The notes under the pieces were generated by a model. That model had not been told where the DNA came from. It did no database searches and worked only from the letters and a program-made list of their open reading frames with translations. Positions 21,716-33,962 of a DNA stretch of 64,000 nt are shown here, piece by piece. Origin of the DNA: Cryptomeria japonica (lineage: Eukaryota; Streptophyta; Pinopsida; Cupressales; Cupressaceae). Positions within the stretch are counted from its first letter, which is position 1. Every line of letters begins with the position of its first letter. Where the stretch lies: NCBI RefSeq assembly GCF_030272615.1, contig NC_081409.1, positions 913,013,840 through 913,077,839 on the forward strand. Direction: 5' to 3'. The translations under genes and the position numbers were made by a program.

Positions 21716-24700
21716 ATGGTTGAAACCCGTTCCCAAAAATCTAGGAGAGAAGCTAAAGAGGTTCACGAGTCCGCAAACATGAGTGCCTATGAGTATGACA
21801 ATGATGTCTTTTTCAATTCTGATCATACTACATTACTTGACATGGATGCCTATAGAAATATTCCAAATGTTGAGAACATGGACACTATAAACAACAATGA
21901 TACACACAATGACAATATGGACAACATTTTAGTATATTCGGAAGAAGTGGAAGACTCCATTATGGATCCCCATTTTAATCAATTGGTTGAGGAAATAATG
22001 AGGAGAGATAGACAATATTTATTACAAGTGATGGCACAAAGTGGAGCCAAGATTCCTCATGATTTTGACATGTCTCAAATAATGGAACATCGACCTTTGC
22101 AACAACCTCACCCCAACATGGATCAAAGGAGGCCTAATAGTGGAGGCAATAGAGGACCACATCTTGTGACTAAATCACCATCATCTTTGTTTCAAAAGCC
22201 CAAGGTCTCATGCACACATGGTCAAGCATATGATACTCACCTTCGCAAACCACTATGGAAGTCTTATGCAGAAAAATATACTCAATCACATACGAATGCT
22301 AAGGACCAACCACCAAGGAAATTGGATATCCAAAGGCATGTTCAAAATTTGGACACAAGGAAACCCCGTGTAAAATTTGGGGGCAACACATTAGAACAAA
22401 CTCATGACATGCTTGTAGAGTATGGTATACATGGACAAAACATATATTCCATTCCTCATTAAGACTCTATACCAAGTGGTCCTTATATGCACACAACATC
22501 ACTATAGACCTCCTCCATATGAACATGTGTATGATCAATACCATTCATATATGCAACATGCTCCTCCTCCACCCAGTGGTTCAGGCATGGCATATGGTCC
22601 AAGAAGTCGATCTCCACCTAAGAACAATTTGGAACAACAAATTAAGGACTTACAAATGAAAATGGAGGACATAAATACACCGAAGCCAACTTACACAATG
22701 AGAGACATATGTCCCTATCCATTTGACAAAAGCATTCCAATTCCTCCATTTCCTACACATTTCATGACACCTAAGTTCGGTAAGTACATAGGGAAAGGGG
22801 ATCCTAAGGCACATATAAGACAATTTTTCATAGCTTGCATTGACGTAGTAGTAGAAGAGACATATTTGATGAGATTATTCCCACAGAGCTTAGGTGATCA
22901 AGCTATGGAATGGTTCTCCCAACTCCCACCTGGAATTAAGTCATGGGGTGACTTAGCAGAGTCATTTATCCAACATTTCTCATACAACATAGAGACAAAC
23001 ATATCAGTAACCACTTTGTGCAACACCAAGCAAAAAGATGGAGAGTCTTTTTCATCATTTTTTCAAAGATGGGGAAATCTAGCCAGCAGATGCTCTTGTG
23101 AAATCCCACAAAAACAAATGGTAGAGATGTTCACCTAGAATGTTAACAAAGACATTGGTTATGATCTAAGAAAAGCTTGCTTGTCCACCTTCAAGGATGT
23201 CATTGAAAAAGGCTTAGTAATAGAAAAGGTCCTAATTGAGCAAGGCATTATCAAAATATTCAAAGAAAACAAAGAGGACTCTGAAGGAAAAGACAAGCCA
23301 AGATTTTGGAATAAAAACAAGAACATAATCAATGATGGTGTTGTGGATGCCAATATAGTATGACCCAAAATCATTTTTTCTGGATCAAGCTCTACAAACA
23401 ATCAAGTGAATACTCAAACAACTTCCAAGTCACGAAGGAAGTACACTCCATTGGGAGAACCACTAGAGTAAGTTTTCAAAAAGCTAGTGGCAAACAAAAT
23501 AATAAAAATTCTAGATTTGCCTCCATATGAGCTAAAGGTTAAACCAAACTAGTGGAATGACGATGAATACTATGAATATCACAAGAGAAAGGAACATAAA
23601 AAAAGAAATTGTCATCGACTGAAGAACATCATACAAGATCTCATTGATAGAGGTGACATTGAGATTGAAGGGCATTCATCCAATCAAGAACATAAGATGT
23701 TTAAGGAACAATTCCCAAAACATGACAAGGGAAAAGATAAAGCCATAGATGACCAAACCAACTATACTAGAGCATCTTATAACTATGATTCAACTATCAA
23801 TCACATTTCGATGGACAATTATGTCTCTACCATTATCATCAAGGACAAAACGCCTGAGAATTCTACCCAAAGACCCAAGATTGTCCTAAAAGGCATTGGA
23901 TCTTCTTTTGAACCTACCTCTGAATGTAATGTTACAACTTGTTGAGGTAAATCTACCTTGAAAGGTGCTCCAGCTAAAAACTTCACTTCCTCATCAACCA
24001 AACCTGAGTATGATCTTGTAGAACAGTTAGGGAAGATACCCGTGCTTATCTCCATCCTCGAGCTCTTATGCATATCCCCTGCACATAAAGCCATTCTTGA
24101 CAAAATATTGAGAGACACTTCTATTCCTTCTGATATGAACGTGGACCAGTTTCAAGCCATGGTGGGATACCTTTCTATTCCACACTCCCTTACATTCATA
24201 GAAGTTGATGACGCCTCCATGAGCCAACCACATAATGCACCTTTACACATCAAAGCCTTCCTACACAAACATCAAATAAAGCGAGTCCTGATAGATGGAG
24301 GAGTAGGTCTAAACATTTGTACATTGAGCACTATTAAACAATTGGGATATTTTGACAAAGTTGTGGATGCTACAAACAAAATTACCATCAAGGCATATGA
24401 TGATGAAGAGTGGTCATCCAAAGGCACAATCACCTTACCTTTCAGAGTTGGGCCAGTTACGAAGGATGTGGTTTGTCAAGTCCTTGATCTAGATCTTACA
24501 TACAACATACTCTTGGGACAACCATGGATTCATGAAATGAGAGTTGTTCCATCAACATATCATCGATGTATCAAGTTACCACATAATGGAGTTGAAGTGA
24601 CCATCAAAGCAGATCTAGACCCATTCATATATTGCAATAACCTACGACATAGATTAGAAATAACAATCCTAGTCAATCAAGAAGTTGTTCCTTCTTCAAC

Positions 24701-24812
24701 ATATGTGGATCCAGAATCCTTGAAAGCTTCTACGTCAACACAAGCAGAGATCAAAAAAAAGTTCAAGATTAAAGACATGGGATGTGGTGAATATATATTT
24801 CATATTGATTAG
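21716..24812 (+). pseudogene. gypsy A gag-protease polyprotein, broken
   Basis: Starts MVETRSQKSRREAKE. The gag core follows the plant gypsy pattern: GKGDPKAHIRQFF, then LGDQAMEWFSQLPPG, then FIQHFSYNIE. The knuckle region reads YYEYHKRKEHKKRNC, where gypsy B keeps CEFHKSKGHKTRNC, so the first cysteine and a glycine are lost. The protease follows, with VLIDGGVGLNICTL holding the active-site aspartate (DGG in place of the commoner DSG or DTG) and YNILLGQPWIHEM. Defects are a TAA near 22460 plus a nearby 4-bp insertion, and stops near 23136, 23361, 23469, 23550 and 23942. It ends at TAG near 24810. No reverse transcriptase follows. Confidence 0.88.
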
Positions 24813-25574
24813 CTCCCACTATCTCCTAAGGTATTCACTTGATAAGAACAATCTATAAACAATTTTCAAGGAATTGGGTGTGAACCACCTAGTGTTGTGG
24901 CTACTAAGTTTGAATGCAAATATCCTCTAGTGGTGCAAGTGTCTCTTGGTATCGATAGTCCTAAGAGTGGTTCTAGAAAAGAATCTATTGAGTGTATCAC
25001 CAACCCTCTTGAGAACTCATATAGGCTTACCATTTCATCAACTCATTCCATTTCCACTCCACTTCTAGACTTGGATCAACAAGAATTACAAAAGTCCTTA
25101 CTCATTGGGGATCAAAAATCAAGCTTTGAAAAGAAAAATCTAAAAGTCAAAAATAAAGAAAAGTCCTTTAGTCCAAATCAAAATCAAAAGCTATTAGACT
25201 CTGCAAAAATCAAAGTCAAGGATAAAAATCCTATGAAAGAAAAAGAGAAAGAGATGGTCTCCCCTAATATCAAAATAACTGGGGGCAAAACTTCTAAAAT
25301 TTCAAGTCAAAAAGCATACTTGTTGATCCTAAGTCTCCATCATGACATCCTACTTTCACTTCTTTTCACAATCATAAGCCTTCATCACTCATCCACTTGT
25401 TCTGCACATCATTTCTCTTCTGGTGATACATCATGGACCTTTAATGGAGATTCCTTGAAGGACTTTGCTATCAGGGATTCCCAAACTTCTTTAGGGGACA
25501 CGCATACGGGCCTATGTATTCCACACACTATTAATTCACACTATTAATTCTATCTCAGCTCCCTTATCAAGGAA
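24813..25574 (+). other. non-pol linker of gypsy A
   Basis: Where reverse transcriptase, RNase H and the integrase core should lie there is a lysine-rich open stretch (24897-25547) with no domain I recognise. Its first 150 bp match gypsy B at the window end (63841-64000), so that junction predates the split of the two copies. Confidence 0.6.
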
Positions 25575-25851
25575 GACAATCACTCGAGGTACACATCATT
25601 CAGTCAAGGAACATCGCAGTTACAATCATAAAGTTAAGCCTCACAAATTTGAGGTGGGTGACTTAGTTCTTAGAGAAAATCCTAAAAACCAACAAGATAG
25701 AGAGAAGAAGGGCAAGTTCGAACTAAATTGGCTTGGTCCTTACATCATCATAGCAACCTATGGATCCGGTGCATATCAGCTCTCAATCACAGAGGGTGAA
25801 CCTTTGGAGGATCCTATCAACAACATGCACCTTCACAGGTTTTACACATAG
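25575..25851 (+). pseudogene. integrase C-terminal tail of gypsy A
   Basis: Carries HRSYNHKVKPHKFEVGDLVL, then GKFELNWLGPYIIIATYG, GAYQL and the end MHLHRFYT. This is the end of a plant gypsy integrase, with the GPY-type module that follows the catalytic core. The core itself, with its D,D-35-E residues, is absent, so this is what remains after an internal deletion. No nonsense change was seen within the fragment. Confidence 0.85.
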
Positions 25852-25875
25852 CTCTTCAGAGTATCCTATTTCAAA

Positions 25876-26015
25876 AATACAAAAAAAAAAAAATTCAAAA
25901 ATTCAAAAAAATCATAAAAATAAAAAATCGTTACTTGGTGAAGACTTAGCAAACAGGTGCCTTGTGACATAAAAAAAATAAAAAAATAAAAAAAGTAAAG
26001 AAAAAAATATTTCGT
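25876..26015. repeat. A-rich low-complexity tract
   Basis: Long A runs broken by TTC and TAA just after the integrase tail, with little sequence information. Confidence 0.8.
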
Positions 26016-27586
26016 TCAACGATGAAAACCACTTTGGTGGTGCCCTAGGCAAGTACCATGGTAAAATTGGGTCATCGATGCCATGTGTAGAGACATTGCT
26101 CCTCCCTCCTTCAGGATTTCATTTCATCATTTCACTTTGTACACACTCACAACCTATCTATTCATAATAAACTTACCCATTCCCATCATGGGTTATTATT
26201 GATCTACCAAAGATTGGTTCACCATTCATAATAATCCTTCCTTTTCACCCCTTTCCATCCATAATAAATTAGCTCCTGTCTATGGCTAAGGCAAATCCTA
26301 TGTCTAGTGATGGGTGTCGAACTGAGAACATCACACATTCTAAGGAGTACAGTTTCTTCTAGTTTTCTTCAGTCTATTCGCGCACAATCCACAATAAAGC
26401 AACACTTGCATCGTCAATCTGAAATAAAGTTTCATCTTCTCCACAATAAAGTATTAGTTTCATGGTTTCAGTCAGTTTCAGATGAGACAAGCAGCATTGG
26501 GCTTCAACAAATCAAATCTTTCAACAGACTCAGGCAACATTATGGTTCAATGCTATCTATCCTTTTGTGAAAGTAAACATTGTGACCATAATCAAATAGA
26601 CTTATACAAGTGACAAGAGACACTAATCTTGAGGACTACAGTGGATGTTTGTGTCGAGTCTTGGTTTTCTTTTTGATTTTATCTTTTGGTGACATGTCTT
26701 TTAGCTTTTCCGGGATGTCTCTGACTAGAGATTTTATTTCCAGGATGTCTTTGACTAGAAAGGTGAGGATGGGGTATCGTCACCTATTTTTCTTTTCTAT
26801 CTATGGATTGTCTCTTAGTAATTCTATGACTTGTCCAAGGATATGAGGACATTGTGAGTCTAGTATGAACTGGGGAATTCCTTGTTTGCAACTGTCTTAT
26901 CTCCATGCAAATGAGTACAATGACTTTTTGGATCGAACCTATGTTTGGATTGCCATAACCTATTTTTGCCATAATAAAGCTCAATGATGATAATGCACAA
27001 GAGTCTCTTTCACTTTCATATCTTCTATCTTCAACCCCCCTTTCTTGATTGAACTCCATCGTCCTTCCCGATTCCATGTAGCCTGCTATCACATGACTGA
27101 GTATAATGAGACACCAAAAATATTTGTATTTCATGTAGTTTGCACCTACATTAACACATATTAAGCATTTCATACATACATATAGATATCACAATTACAT
27201 CACATCCTGCACACAACACATGTTAGCACATTTTACATTCTCATCATGTAAATATTTATTTGCATTTTCATATTCATCTGCATTTTATACATTCACATTG
27301 GCATATATTAAAAACATAAAAGGACAAAAATATTGCATTTCATCATGTACATATTTGCATCCATATCATAAGCATCATATAGACACATGCATCATATAGA
27401 AACATATAGAAGAATCACATAGGTACACATGCATATAGCTACTGCAACGATGAATCATCTCATATATATGTATATCAAAATCATAAGTGTCATGATACAA
27501 TGATGTCAAATACATATGGCTACAATCACTCGAAGGTGTCATCATACAAAATAGTACAAAACTAATACATAGGGAGCCCTCTAAGG
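26016..27586. other. 3' region of gypsy A, non-coding
   Basis: No domain recognised on either strand. 26150-26280 repeats CATAATAA several times. 27170-27560 is AT-rich and rich in CATAT and ACATAT words. Confidence 0.55.
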
Positions 27587-28545
27587 CTATGATAAACTCC
27601 CTCCCTTGGAGCCAGCTGGCCTCGACAGGGTCTGAGCCCTGGAAAGACCCACCCTAGGATCATCTCTCCCGCCCTCTCTATCTTGTGGTGGTGGAGGACC
27701 CATGACCCCACCACTAGATGCCTGTCTCCTATCTCTCCCTTCAGTGGTCATCGTAGTCCATGACGGTCTACAGAAGCTCCTAGCCCGCTGCTCTGGTGGC
27801 ACCGCTCCATAGTACAGGTCTCTCTAGTAGGCTATCTCCTCCCCTACCCACAAAACATAGGCGTATATGGCTCCTGTCTCCTCTGCTGCCTACCTGCCTA
27901 CCCTCAGTGCTATCTCAGCCTTCGTATAGCGTTGAATAGCCTAATCCCTCTCCCTCTCAGTATCCCTCAGCTATCTCTTGAGTCTAGCTATCTCCCTCTC
28001 TAGATCCTGGATCTCATGTGCCTGTCCCTGGTAGATCTCCCTCAAGGATAGTATCTCATCCTCCTCCCCCATCCCATAGCCAACCCTTGTGTCACCCTGT
28101 CCGGATAGAGGAACCCACTGATCACTCCTACTAACACTGTTGGTAGCACTAATCTTGTCTGTGTCATGGCATCCCAAGCCACATGTCCTGCCCTCATCTC
28201 CAGTCCTGGATCCTGAAACACTCGTCTCAGTGCATTCCTATCTCCCTCTCAATCGTAGGGTACTAACTCCCCATTGATCAATATCCGTAGTATCCTATAT
28301 ACATCCTCTAAGGTGACTGTCATCTCACCCATCGGCAAATGAAAAGTGCAAGTCTCTGAGTGCCATCTCTAGGCTAATACAGTCAGCAATCCCATGTTCA
28401 CCCGAAACTCAAGCACATGTAGAATATATCACAGACCCATGACCTCAATTGCTACCCTATCCTTGAATGTCATATCTTCTCGCAAACTCTGAGTCGAAGG
28501 GAATCTCTCCCATGACTCTAGCATAGGTAGGTCCTCCTGCAGTCA
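27587..28545 (-). pseudogene. plant-mobile-domain-like gene, antisense, broken
   Basis: The minus strand reads LPMLESWERFPS, then DRVAIEVMGL, then LEFRVNMGLLTVLA, then the diagnostic CTFHLPMGEMTVTLEDVYRI followed by NGELVPYD. That order and the HLPxGEMTVTLEDV core match the plant mobile domain (aminotransferase-like domain of MAIN/MAIL1 relatives), which is also carried by some plant transposons. A glutamate/arginine-rich helical stretch (IYQGQAHEIQDLEREIARLK) and a proline/glycine-rich tail end at 27587. In-frame stops occur near 28250, 28358, 28427 and 27970, plus at least one frame change, so it is dead. It is antisense to gypsy A, between the integrase tail and the 3' LTR. Confidence 0.65.
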
Positions 28546-28569
28546 AGTAAATCAATTGTGTCAATCCTA

Positions 28570-28995
28570 GTGGTACTCCCTGTTCATCACAAAGTACTTC
28601 TTTCTATCCTAGTAGCATTCCCTGTTCATCACAAAGTGCCGCTCTTTTTAGTACTCCCTGTTCATCACAAAGTGTTGCTTTGATCCTATCCTTTAGGGAA
28701 CCTACTTGAGTGTATCCTCTTGAGTAGCTTATCCAATTGACAACGTATGTTCTATCACAAATTTGTCAATTCCAGCCTAATCCAATTGGCAACGTATGTT
28801 CTATCATAGAATTGTCAGTCTTTTTGGTACTCCCTGTTCACCACAAAGTGCCTTGTGGCAACGTATGTTCTATCACAAAATTGTCAATCCTAGCCCTATC
28901 CGCTATCCTAGTCTTCCTTAGAGGACCTGCTTAAGTGTATCCTCTCAGCAGCTTATCCAATCGACATCATATGTTCATCATAGAACTGTCGATTC
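28570..28995. repeat. local two-motif repeat cluster
   Basis: Motif 1, ACTCCCTGTTCATCACAAAG, occurs near 28574, 28616 (variant), 28651 and 28829 (variant). Motif 2, CAACGTATGTTCTATCA followed by a TTGTCAATC-type end, occurs near 28739, 28789, 28858 and in weaker form near 28960. The two are interleaved immediately upstream, on the minus strand, of the plant-mobile-domain pseudogene. Confidence 0.8.
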
Positions 28996-29610
28996 AGCCT
29001 TGAAGACATAAATTTGCTTACATATTGCACATACACGCTCGCATTGAACACAGACGTTGTTGTATTTATAGACGTGCCTGGCACAAACACATACATGTCT
29101 AGCCTACCCAGACATGCCTGGCACCAACACGAATGCGCCTTAGCATTTTTTCCCCCCTGCTTGACATACCTAAAGCGCATTTATTACCTACCTAGCATGC
29201 ATTTATGACAACAATTAATGCACCAAAGTACAAGGAGGTTTTGTGGTACTTACCGACTCTCCTGCATCTACTGGCCTCTGATATTGGCAAATGGGATTGA
29301 ATCTATGCACCAAAGCCATCGCTGCTGACTGCTCTCTACTCTCTCTACACTCTAATCTCTTGGATGTGTGGATGACAATGAGGATGTTTTCCCCTCATAG
29401 TTTATTTTATAGACTACCCTAGCCCTAGCCCTATTCGATCTTCTTTATCCCGTGACTCTGTCACTCTATCCTATCTGGTCAGTCCATTCTAGTCTTTCTT
29501 TCTTATCGAGAGATTGTCTGCGATCTTTTCAGACATTTTCATCCAATCTCTCGTGGGGGCATATCATTCCCATCTTGGGGCAACTTTGTATCAGTTCATC
29601 TTATCTTCTT
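28996..29610. other. 3' non-coding region of gypsy A
   Basis: No protein recognised. Two GCCTGGCAC(A/C)AACAC words occur near 29067 and 29116. Confidence 0.5.
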
Positions 29611-29640
29611 TGAAACAATGCGACAAGTTGCATTGTCTCA
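29611..29640 (+). other. hairpin next to the polypurine tract
   Basis: TGAAACAATGC and GCATTGTCTCA pair at 10 of 11 positions around an 8-base loop, directly before the purine tract. Confidence 0.55.
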
Positions 29641-29653
29641 AAGAGGGGCAAAA
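29640..29653 (+). other. polypurine tract, gypsy A
   Basis: AAAGAGGGGCAAAA abuts the LTR start TGTAGACACC. A single C interrupts the purines. Confidence 0.75.
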
Positions 29654-30452
29654 TGTAGACACCTAAAATTGTCCTATCTAATTAAATAAATATTTTTATT
29701 TATTTAATTATTTTAGCCTAATTCTTCTATTAATTAAATAAATCTTTATTTATTTAATTAATTCATTTATCCTCTTCTAGCCTTATTTCTCATTTAAATA
29801 AATACTTTAATTAATTTAAATTATCTTTTTCTTAAATTAAATAAATATCTTATTTATTTAATTGATCCCACTTCTTCTGTTAATTAAATAAATTTTTATT
29901 TATTTAATTAATCCATTAGCCTTTTCTACCCATGACACATGTCATTCATCTCTTAATTCCTACACTACCTACCCTATTATTATTTTCTTATTTTCTTTAC
30001 CTACCCTCTAATCATAGCCAACCATTTATCTTTTACACCTCTCAATCTTATCCCTCCATTTTATTATAGTGTCTTCTATATAAGGATATACCCCTCTCAT
30101 TATCAACCCTAATCATTTAAATCATTAATCATTCTAATCATTCTATTTAGCCCCCAACTACTCTATGCTTTCAAACTTTCATATGCGATCCAGCCTACTT
30201 ACAACCACATTTCTGTTCTTTGTTGAGCTCTTGTGCACACATAAAATCTGAGAGCAAATATATCAAGCAAGATCAATGGAGATCCAAACCCTATTGGACA
30301 TGTGATGATATAATCTTTGTGATTTCATTTGATTTGCATTGTCTTAGGTAATCTTCATATGTTATGGTGGATCTTTGTTGTTGTTAGGCTAAGGTTTTAT
30401 GGTTGAATTCATTTAGCCTTTCAATATTGTTATTCCACTTTCACCATAAACA
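29654..30452 (+). repeat. 3' LTR of gypsy A
   Basis: About 799 bp, TGTAGACACC to CCATAAACA, followed by the ACAAG duplication. The first 260 bp hold five successive AT-only palindromes (near 29679, 29730, 29789, 29836 and 29880). The TATA box is at 30077-30085. Confidence 0.9.
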
Positions 30453-30617
30453 ACAAGATATATCATTGCTAGGGTTTTCTTCACAAGACATAAGAAATTT
30501 TGATAAACCCAAAACCCTAGATCTTGAACCTTGATAGAGGATGCAAATAAAACTAAAAAAATCATTATTTAAGCTCAAAATTGAAAATTCTCATGCAAAA
30601 ATTTTTCAGGGCTATTA

Positions 30618-31187
30618 GTGGCTCTAGTTGGGGATGCTCATTTCATAGGAGTGAGGCTAGAAACCAGAATATTTGGTGAAGCAGACCAATTGCAAGGTGG
30701 ACCAAATAGAAATTACTTGGATAGGGCAACTTCAATAGAAAAGGAAGCTACAATACCAAAGAAAACCTAACTAATGCTCATGGATAATAGCTACTTTAAG
30801 GAAATTAAAACCTCCAAAATTGTCCATGAGCAAGAAATTCAAGAGGGAATTTATCAATCATTCCATTGGGCATAGAGTCAGAAAATTCACTCTACCCCAA
30901 ATTACTTGTGGCCTGCAAGGTCAAACCACATGTGATGGCCCAATGCCATCTGTCACTATCAACTAGTATTTTCCTCTATCATAAACATGATTCTCTTCTG
31001 AGAGCACCAAATGTAATTTAATAGCATACGTGGAATGCCATTTTTTAAATCTACTGGTTACTTTTATCCAACTAATATGCTTAAATTTATCACTACGATT
31101 ATTGTTGAAACTCTAAAACTTATGCAATGATATAGAATATTTGTCATTTTGTAGTATATATGTGTTGTATTGAACATAACATACATA
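30618..31187 (-). other. 3' region of gag-only element
   Basis: No open frame of note and no clear polypurine tract beside 30617. AT-rich. Confidence 0.45.
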
Positions 31188-33125
31188 CTAATTGCAACCA
31201 ATATCCCATTCTGTTAGAACATCATCCAGTTGAAAAAAGAAAATCTCATATTTTGGCACATAATTGAGAAAACATGCCTCACTTACAACATCAGCCTGCT
31301 TACTGAAATAGGGACTCCACGAAGAATCCATTTTCTTATTGAGCATAACAAGCAAACTGTTATCAAGAGGAGGAAAAGGATCAGAGATGACCCCTTCATG
31401 TAACTGTAAATCATCAAACCAGACAAAAACTTCACCCTCTTTCCCTATATCCCATTTGATGTTGACAATATCGGCCATAGGAAGAAATTAATTATTGTTA
31501 CTTATCATCAATTCAGGTATCGCATCTTTATCTGTATAATTATCTATTTCAAAAGTTGGTGCAATAGTGTTTGAACTCTCACTTGTTTCTTCATACAAAG
31601 GTTTAAGAAGAATACGAAAACCCTTCTCAAAAACATTATAGAAAACCACCAACTGATCTTCATTTGCACCCTCATTAAATAATGCATTGATATTTTCACT
31701 AAAACCATTTCTCACCTTAACTTCACATTCATCAGGGGTGAAGGAACTACAATCTGAACTAGAACAACACCCGACAATATAATCCTCATAGTATGAATGT
31801 TCCATGCTAAGAATGTTCATAAGCCTCATCAAAGCTGCCATGACCATTCTCATTCTTTTGAACTAGATTCCTCTCAAACATACAAGTCAACTCAGGGACA
31901 TTTTGGTAATGAGAGCAGTTTAAAACAGCCTGGTCCTTAATGCTAAAATGATTTGTACTAAGACAACTTACTCATTAGTACACATCATGCAGCTTTCTAT
32001 CTCAATAGTATCATTAACTAAAATTGGTGGTATCTCATCACCTGAAATTTTGTTACCACATGTAACCGACTCTTGAGAGACTAAATTAATATCTTCAAAA
32101 TCTTACATATTTGCATCTATTTCAAACATACAACTTTCCAATTCTTCATACTCACTTTTGGATCTATCTGAGACATAAGAGCACAGACAAATATACCGTG
32201 AGATGTTCTTCCTGGAGTAATTATTGTTGTTGTCATTTGGTGAAGTGATTGACATCATCTCCATCTCTATATCCAATATGTCAAATAATTTCTCATTAAC
32301 CTTTTCTTTATCAATATGAGGAATAAACACTGTCTAAGACAAGTTCTCTTCACTCATATTTTTGTTCAAATCATAATCAATAACAGGGCTAATGTGATCA
32401 ATAGGGATGAAAATGCCTTGATATGGATATTTATCTTCTGACTCGTGCGTTTCTTTAACCTCTAATATTTTAGGACAGCATACCCTTGCAGATAGATAAC
32501 CCCTAAGGATTCCATACTTCAAGTTGTTTTGAACATCCATTGCTATCCTATAAGCTTGATGCAAGGTTTTAGGATCTTTATCTATTAGGAAATAACTCTC
32601 TTCCTCGTCAAATGTAGCCAAATAAACAACTAAGCATACTGCATCATTTGGCCTATAACTGCTAGGAATATCATCCAATGTCCTAGCAAATCTAATATTA
32701 AAAGTAGGTGCTAACTCATCTTCTTCCTTTTGGATACCCATGAATGTTTTCATAACTGAGCTTGGATTAATTCTTTCACCAAATTATTCCATGAATGCTA
32801 CCTTTAATTCATCCCATGACAAGATAGAACATGTTGCTAGGTAAGAAAACCAATCTTTGGCATTTTCCTTCAAAGATTGAACAAACGGCTTCATGAAAAC
32901 ATCTTCCCGATTTATCTCAAAATCTCCCATTAATTCAAAGAACTCCTCCAAATGCTAACGTGTTGATTCTGACCTTTTCCTATTGAATTATGGCAGTTGT
33001 TCACTAACATTTGTAGGAATAGGATTTGGGAAACCTTGGATACCATTAAAAATCAATGGCTTATAACTTTCCATAAAGAAAACTCTATGGTGATTTGGCA
33101 AAGGTTGCACATTTATACTCGACAT
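31188..33125 (-). pseudogene. gag-like protein of the gag-only element
   Basis: Starts MSSINVQPLPNHHRVFF (33125) and contains a degenerate gag core: HLEEFFELMGDFEINREDVF, then SLKENAKDWFSYL, then SWDELKVAF, then INPSSVMKTFMGIQKEEDEL. This matches the plant gypsy gag order (particle-forming protein). A long acidic C-terminal part with no domain I recognise runs to 31188 (DQLVVFYNVFEKGFRILLK, then GKEGEVFVWFDDLQLHEG). Stops occur near 32991, 32946, 32788, 32332 and 32103, with more breaks at 31860-32100. No zinc knuckle or protease motif is seen. Confidence 0.7.
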
Positions 33126-33962
33126 TTCATAGGGAAACACAGGTACATATTACATATTTTCATTCATTTCCCTACTTCTTTCCTTTTGCCATAAATCTTA
33201 AACTATTGCATTGTACAACTAAAAATATACTCCATCTAACCTCATAGAGAATGTAAAAATTGTATCATTGAAGTATGTAAAATAATCATGACCATTCCCT
33301 TCCTTAGTGCTTCTCTCACTCTCTAGGGAACATTTATACACATAATTTTCATGAAAATGCACTAAACTCATGAAAATCAAAATACTTGGAAATGTAGAAG
33401 CTGTTGCTGCCTTTTTTAACTAGGGATTTGAAAAATCACCTTCAATCCTTCAAATATTTAACACTGATCTTTGACAGAGTCACCACCTCCTTGCACAGGA
33501 CAAATACTCAAACAACTGGAATTTCTTCACAGGTCAGATTTGTTTCAACACAACACTGCAACACTTCCTTATCATTACATGGCATTGTACAGATTTCTTC
33601 CTTAACCTGTCAGGGTACTTCATCATAGGAGCTCAAATTTGCTTCATCTCTTCTACAAATTCTTTGGTTCTTCTTCAAACAAATGCACACTAGTGCATAG
33701 ATCTTAGAGTCTCAAAGTCACCACTTTCAACTTTTGAGGTATTACAAATAATCTTGAAACATGGACAGATCTGGATAGAACTTTTTTTAATCAAAAGATG
33801 AACTATAGCAGATTCTCCAACAACATTTATGAGAATTGACTCAAACTGATAAGGGAAAAATTAAGAAACTCTTCACTCTGTAGGCAAATATTTGAGTCCT
33901 ATGATGCGGGAGCAATGCTCAACCATCAAATCACAAAACACCCAGACAAATTTTATACAACA

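Larger units (their letters stand above)
19014..30452 (+). mobile_element. gypsy A: non-autonomous Ty3/gypsy element
   Basis: Flanked by perfect ACAAG duplications (19009-19013 and 30453-30457). Order: damaged 5' LTR, long leader, gag-protease pseudogene, a segment without reverse transcriptase or integrase core, the integrase C-terminal tail, about 3.7 kb of 3' region with an antisense plant-mobile-domain pseudogene, polypurine tract and 3' LTR. Gypsy B (57720 onward) is the same family. The sister LTR at 45620-45640 shows the unoccupied target. Confidence 0.9.
16575..30617 (-). repeat. left (3') LTR of gag-only element, truncated and interrupted
   Basis: Two pieces, 16575-19013 and 30458-30617, are joined across gypsy A. 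They match 43180-45789 in order (for example CCACATGGATGATTT, then ACCACTCCCTACCCAAACAT). Homology to the sister LTR begins abruptly at about 16575, so roughly the first 1.4 kb are deleted. The inner end reads GGGCTATTA where the sister has GGGCTATCA, a damaged LTR terminus. Confidence 0.7.

Noticed and set aside
26784-27173. 129-codon minus-strand frame as a captured gene
   Set aside because: No motif recognised and it lies in low-complexity 3' sequence. Not supported beyond being open.
33126-33962. Second gene upstream of the gag-like frame
   Set aside because: Only short frames on both strands. It fits the leader of the gag-only element between primer site and gag.
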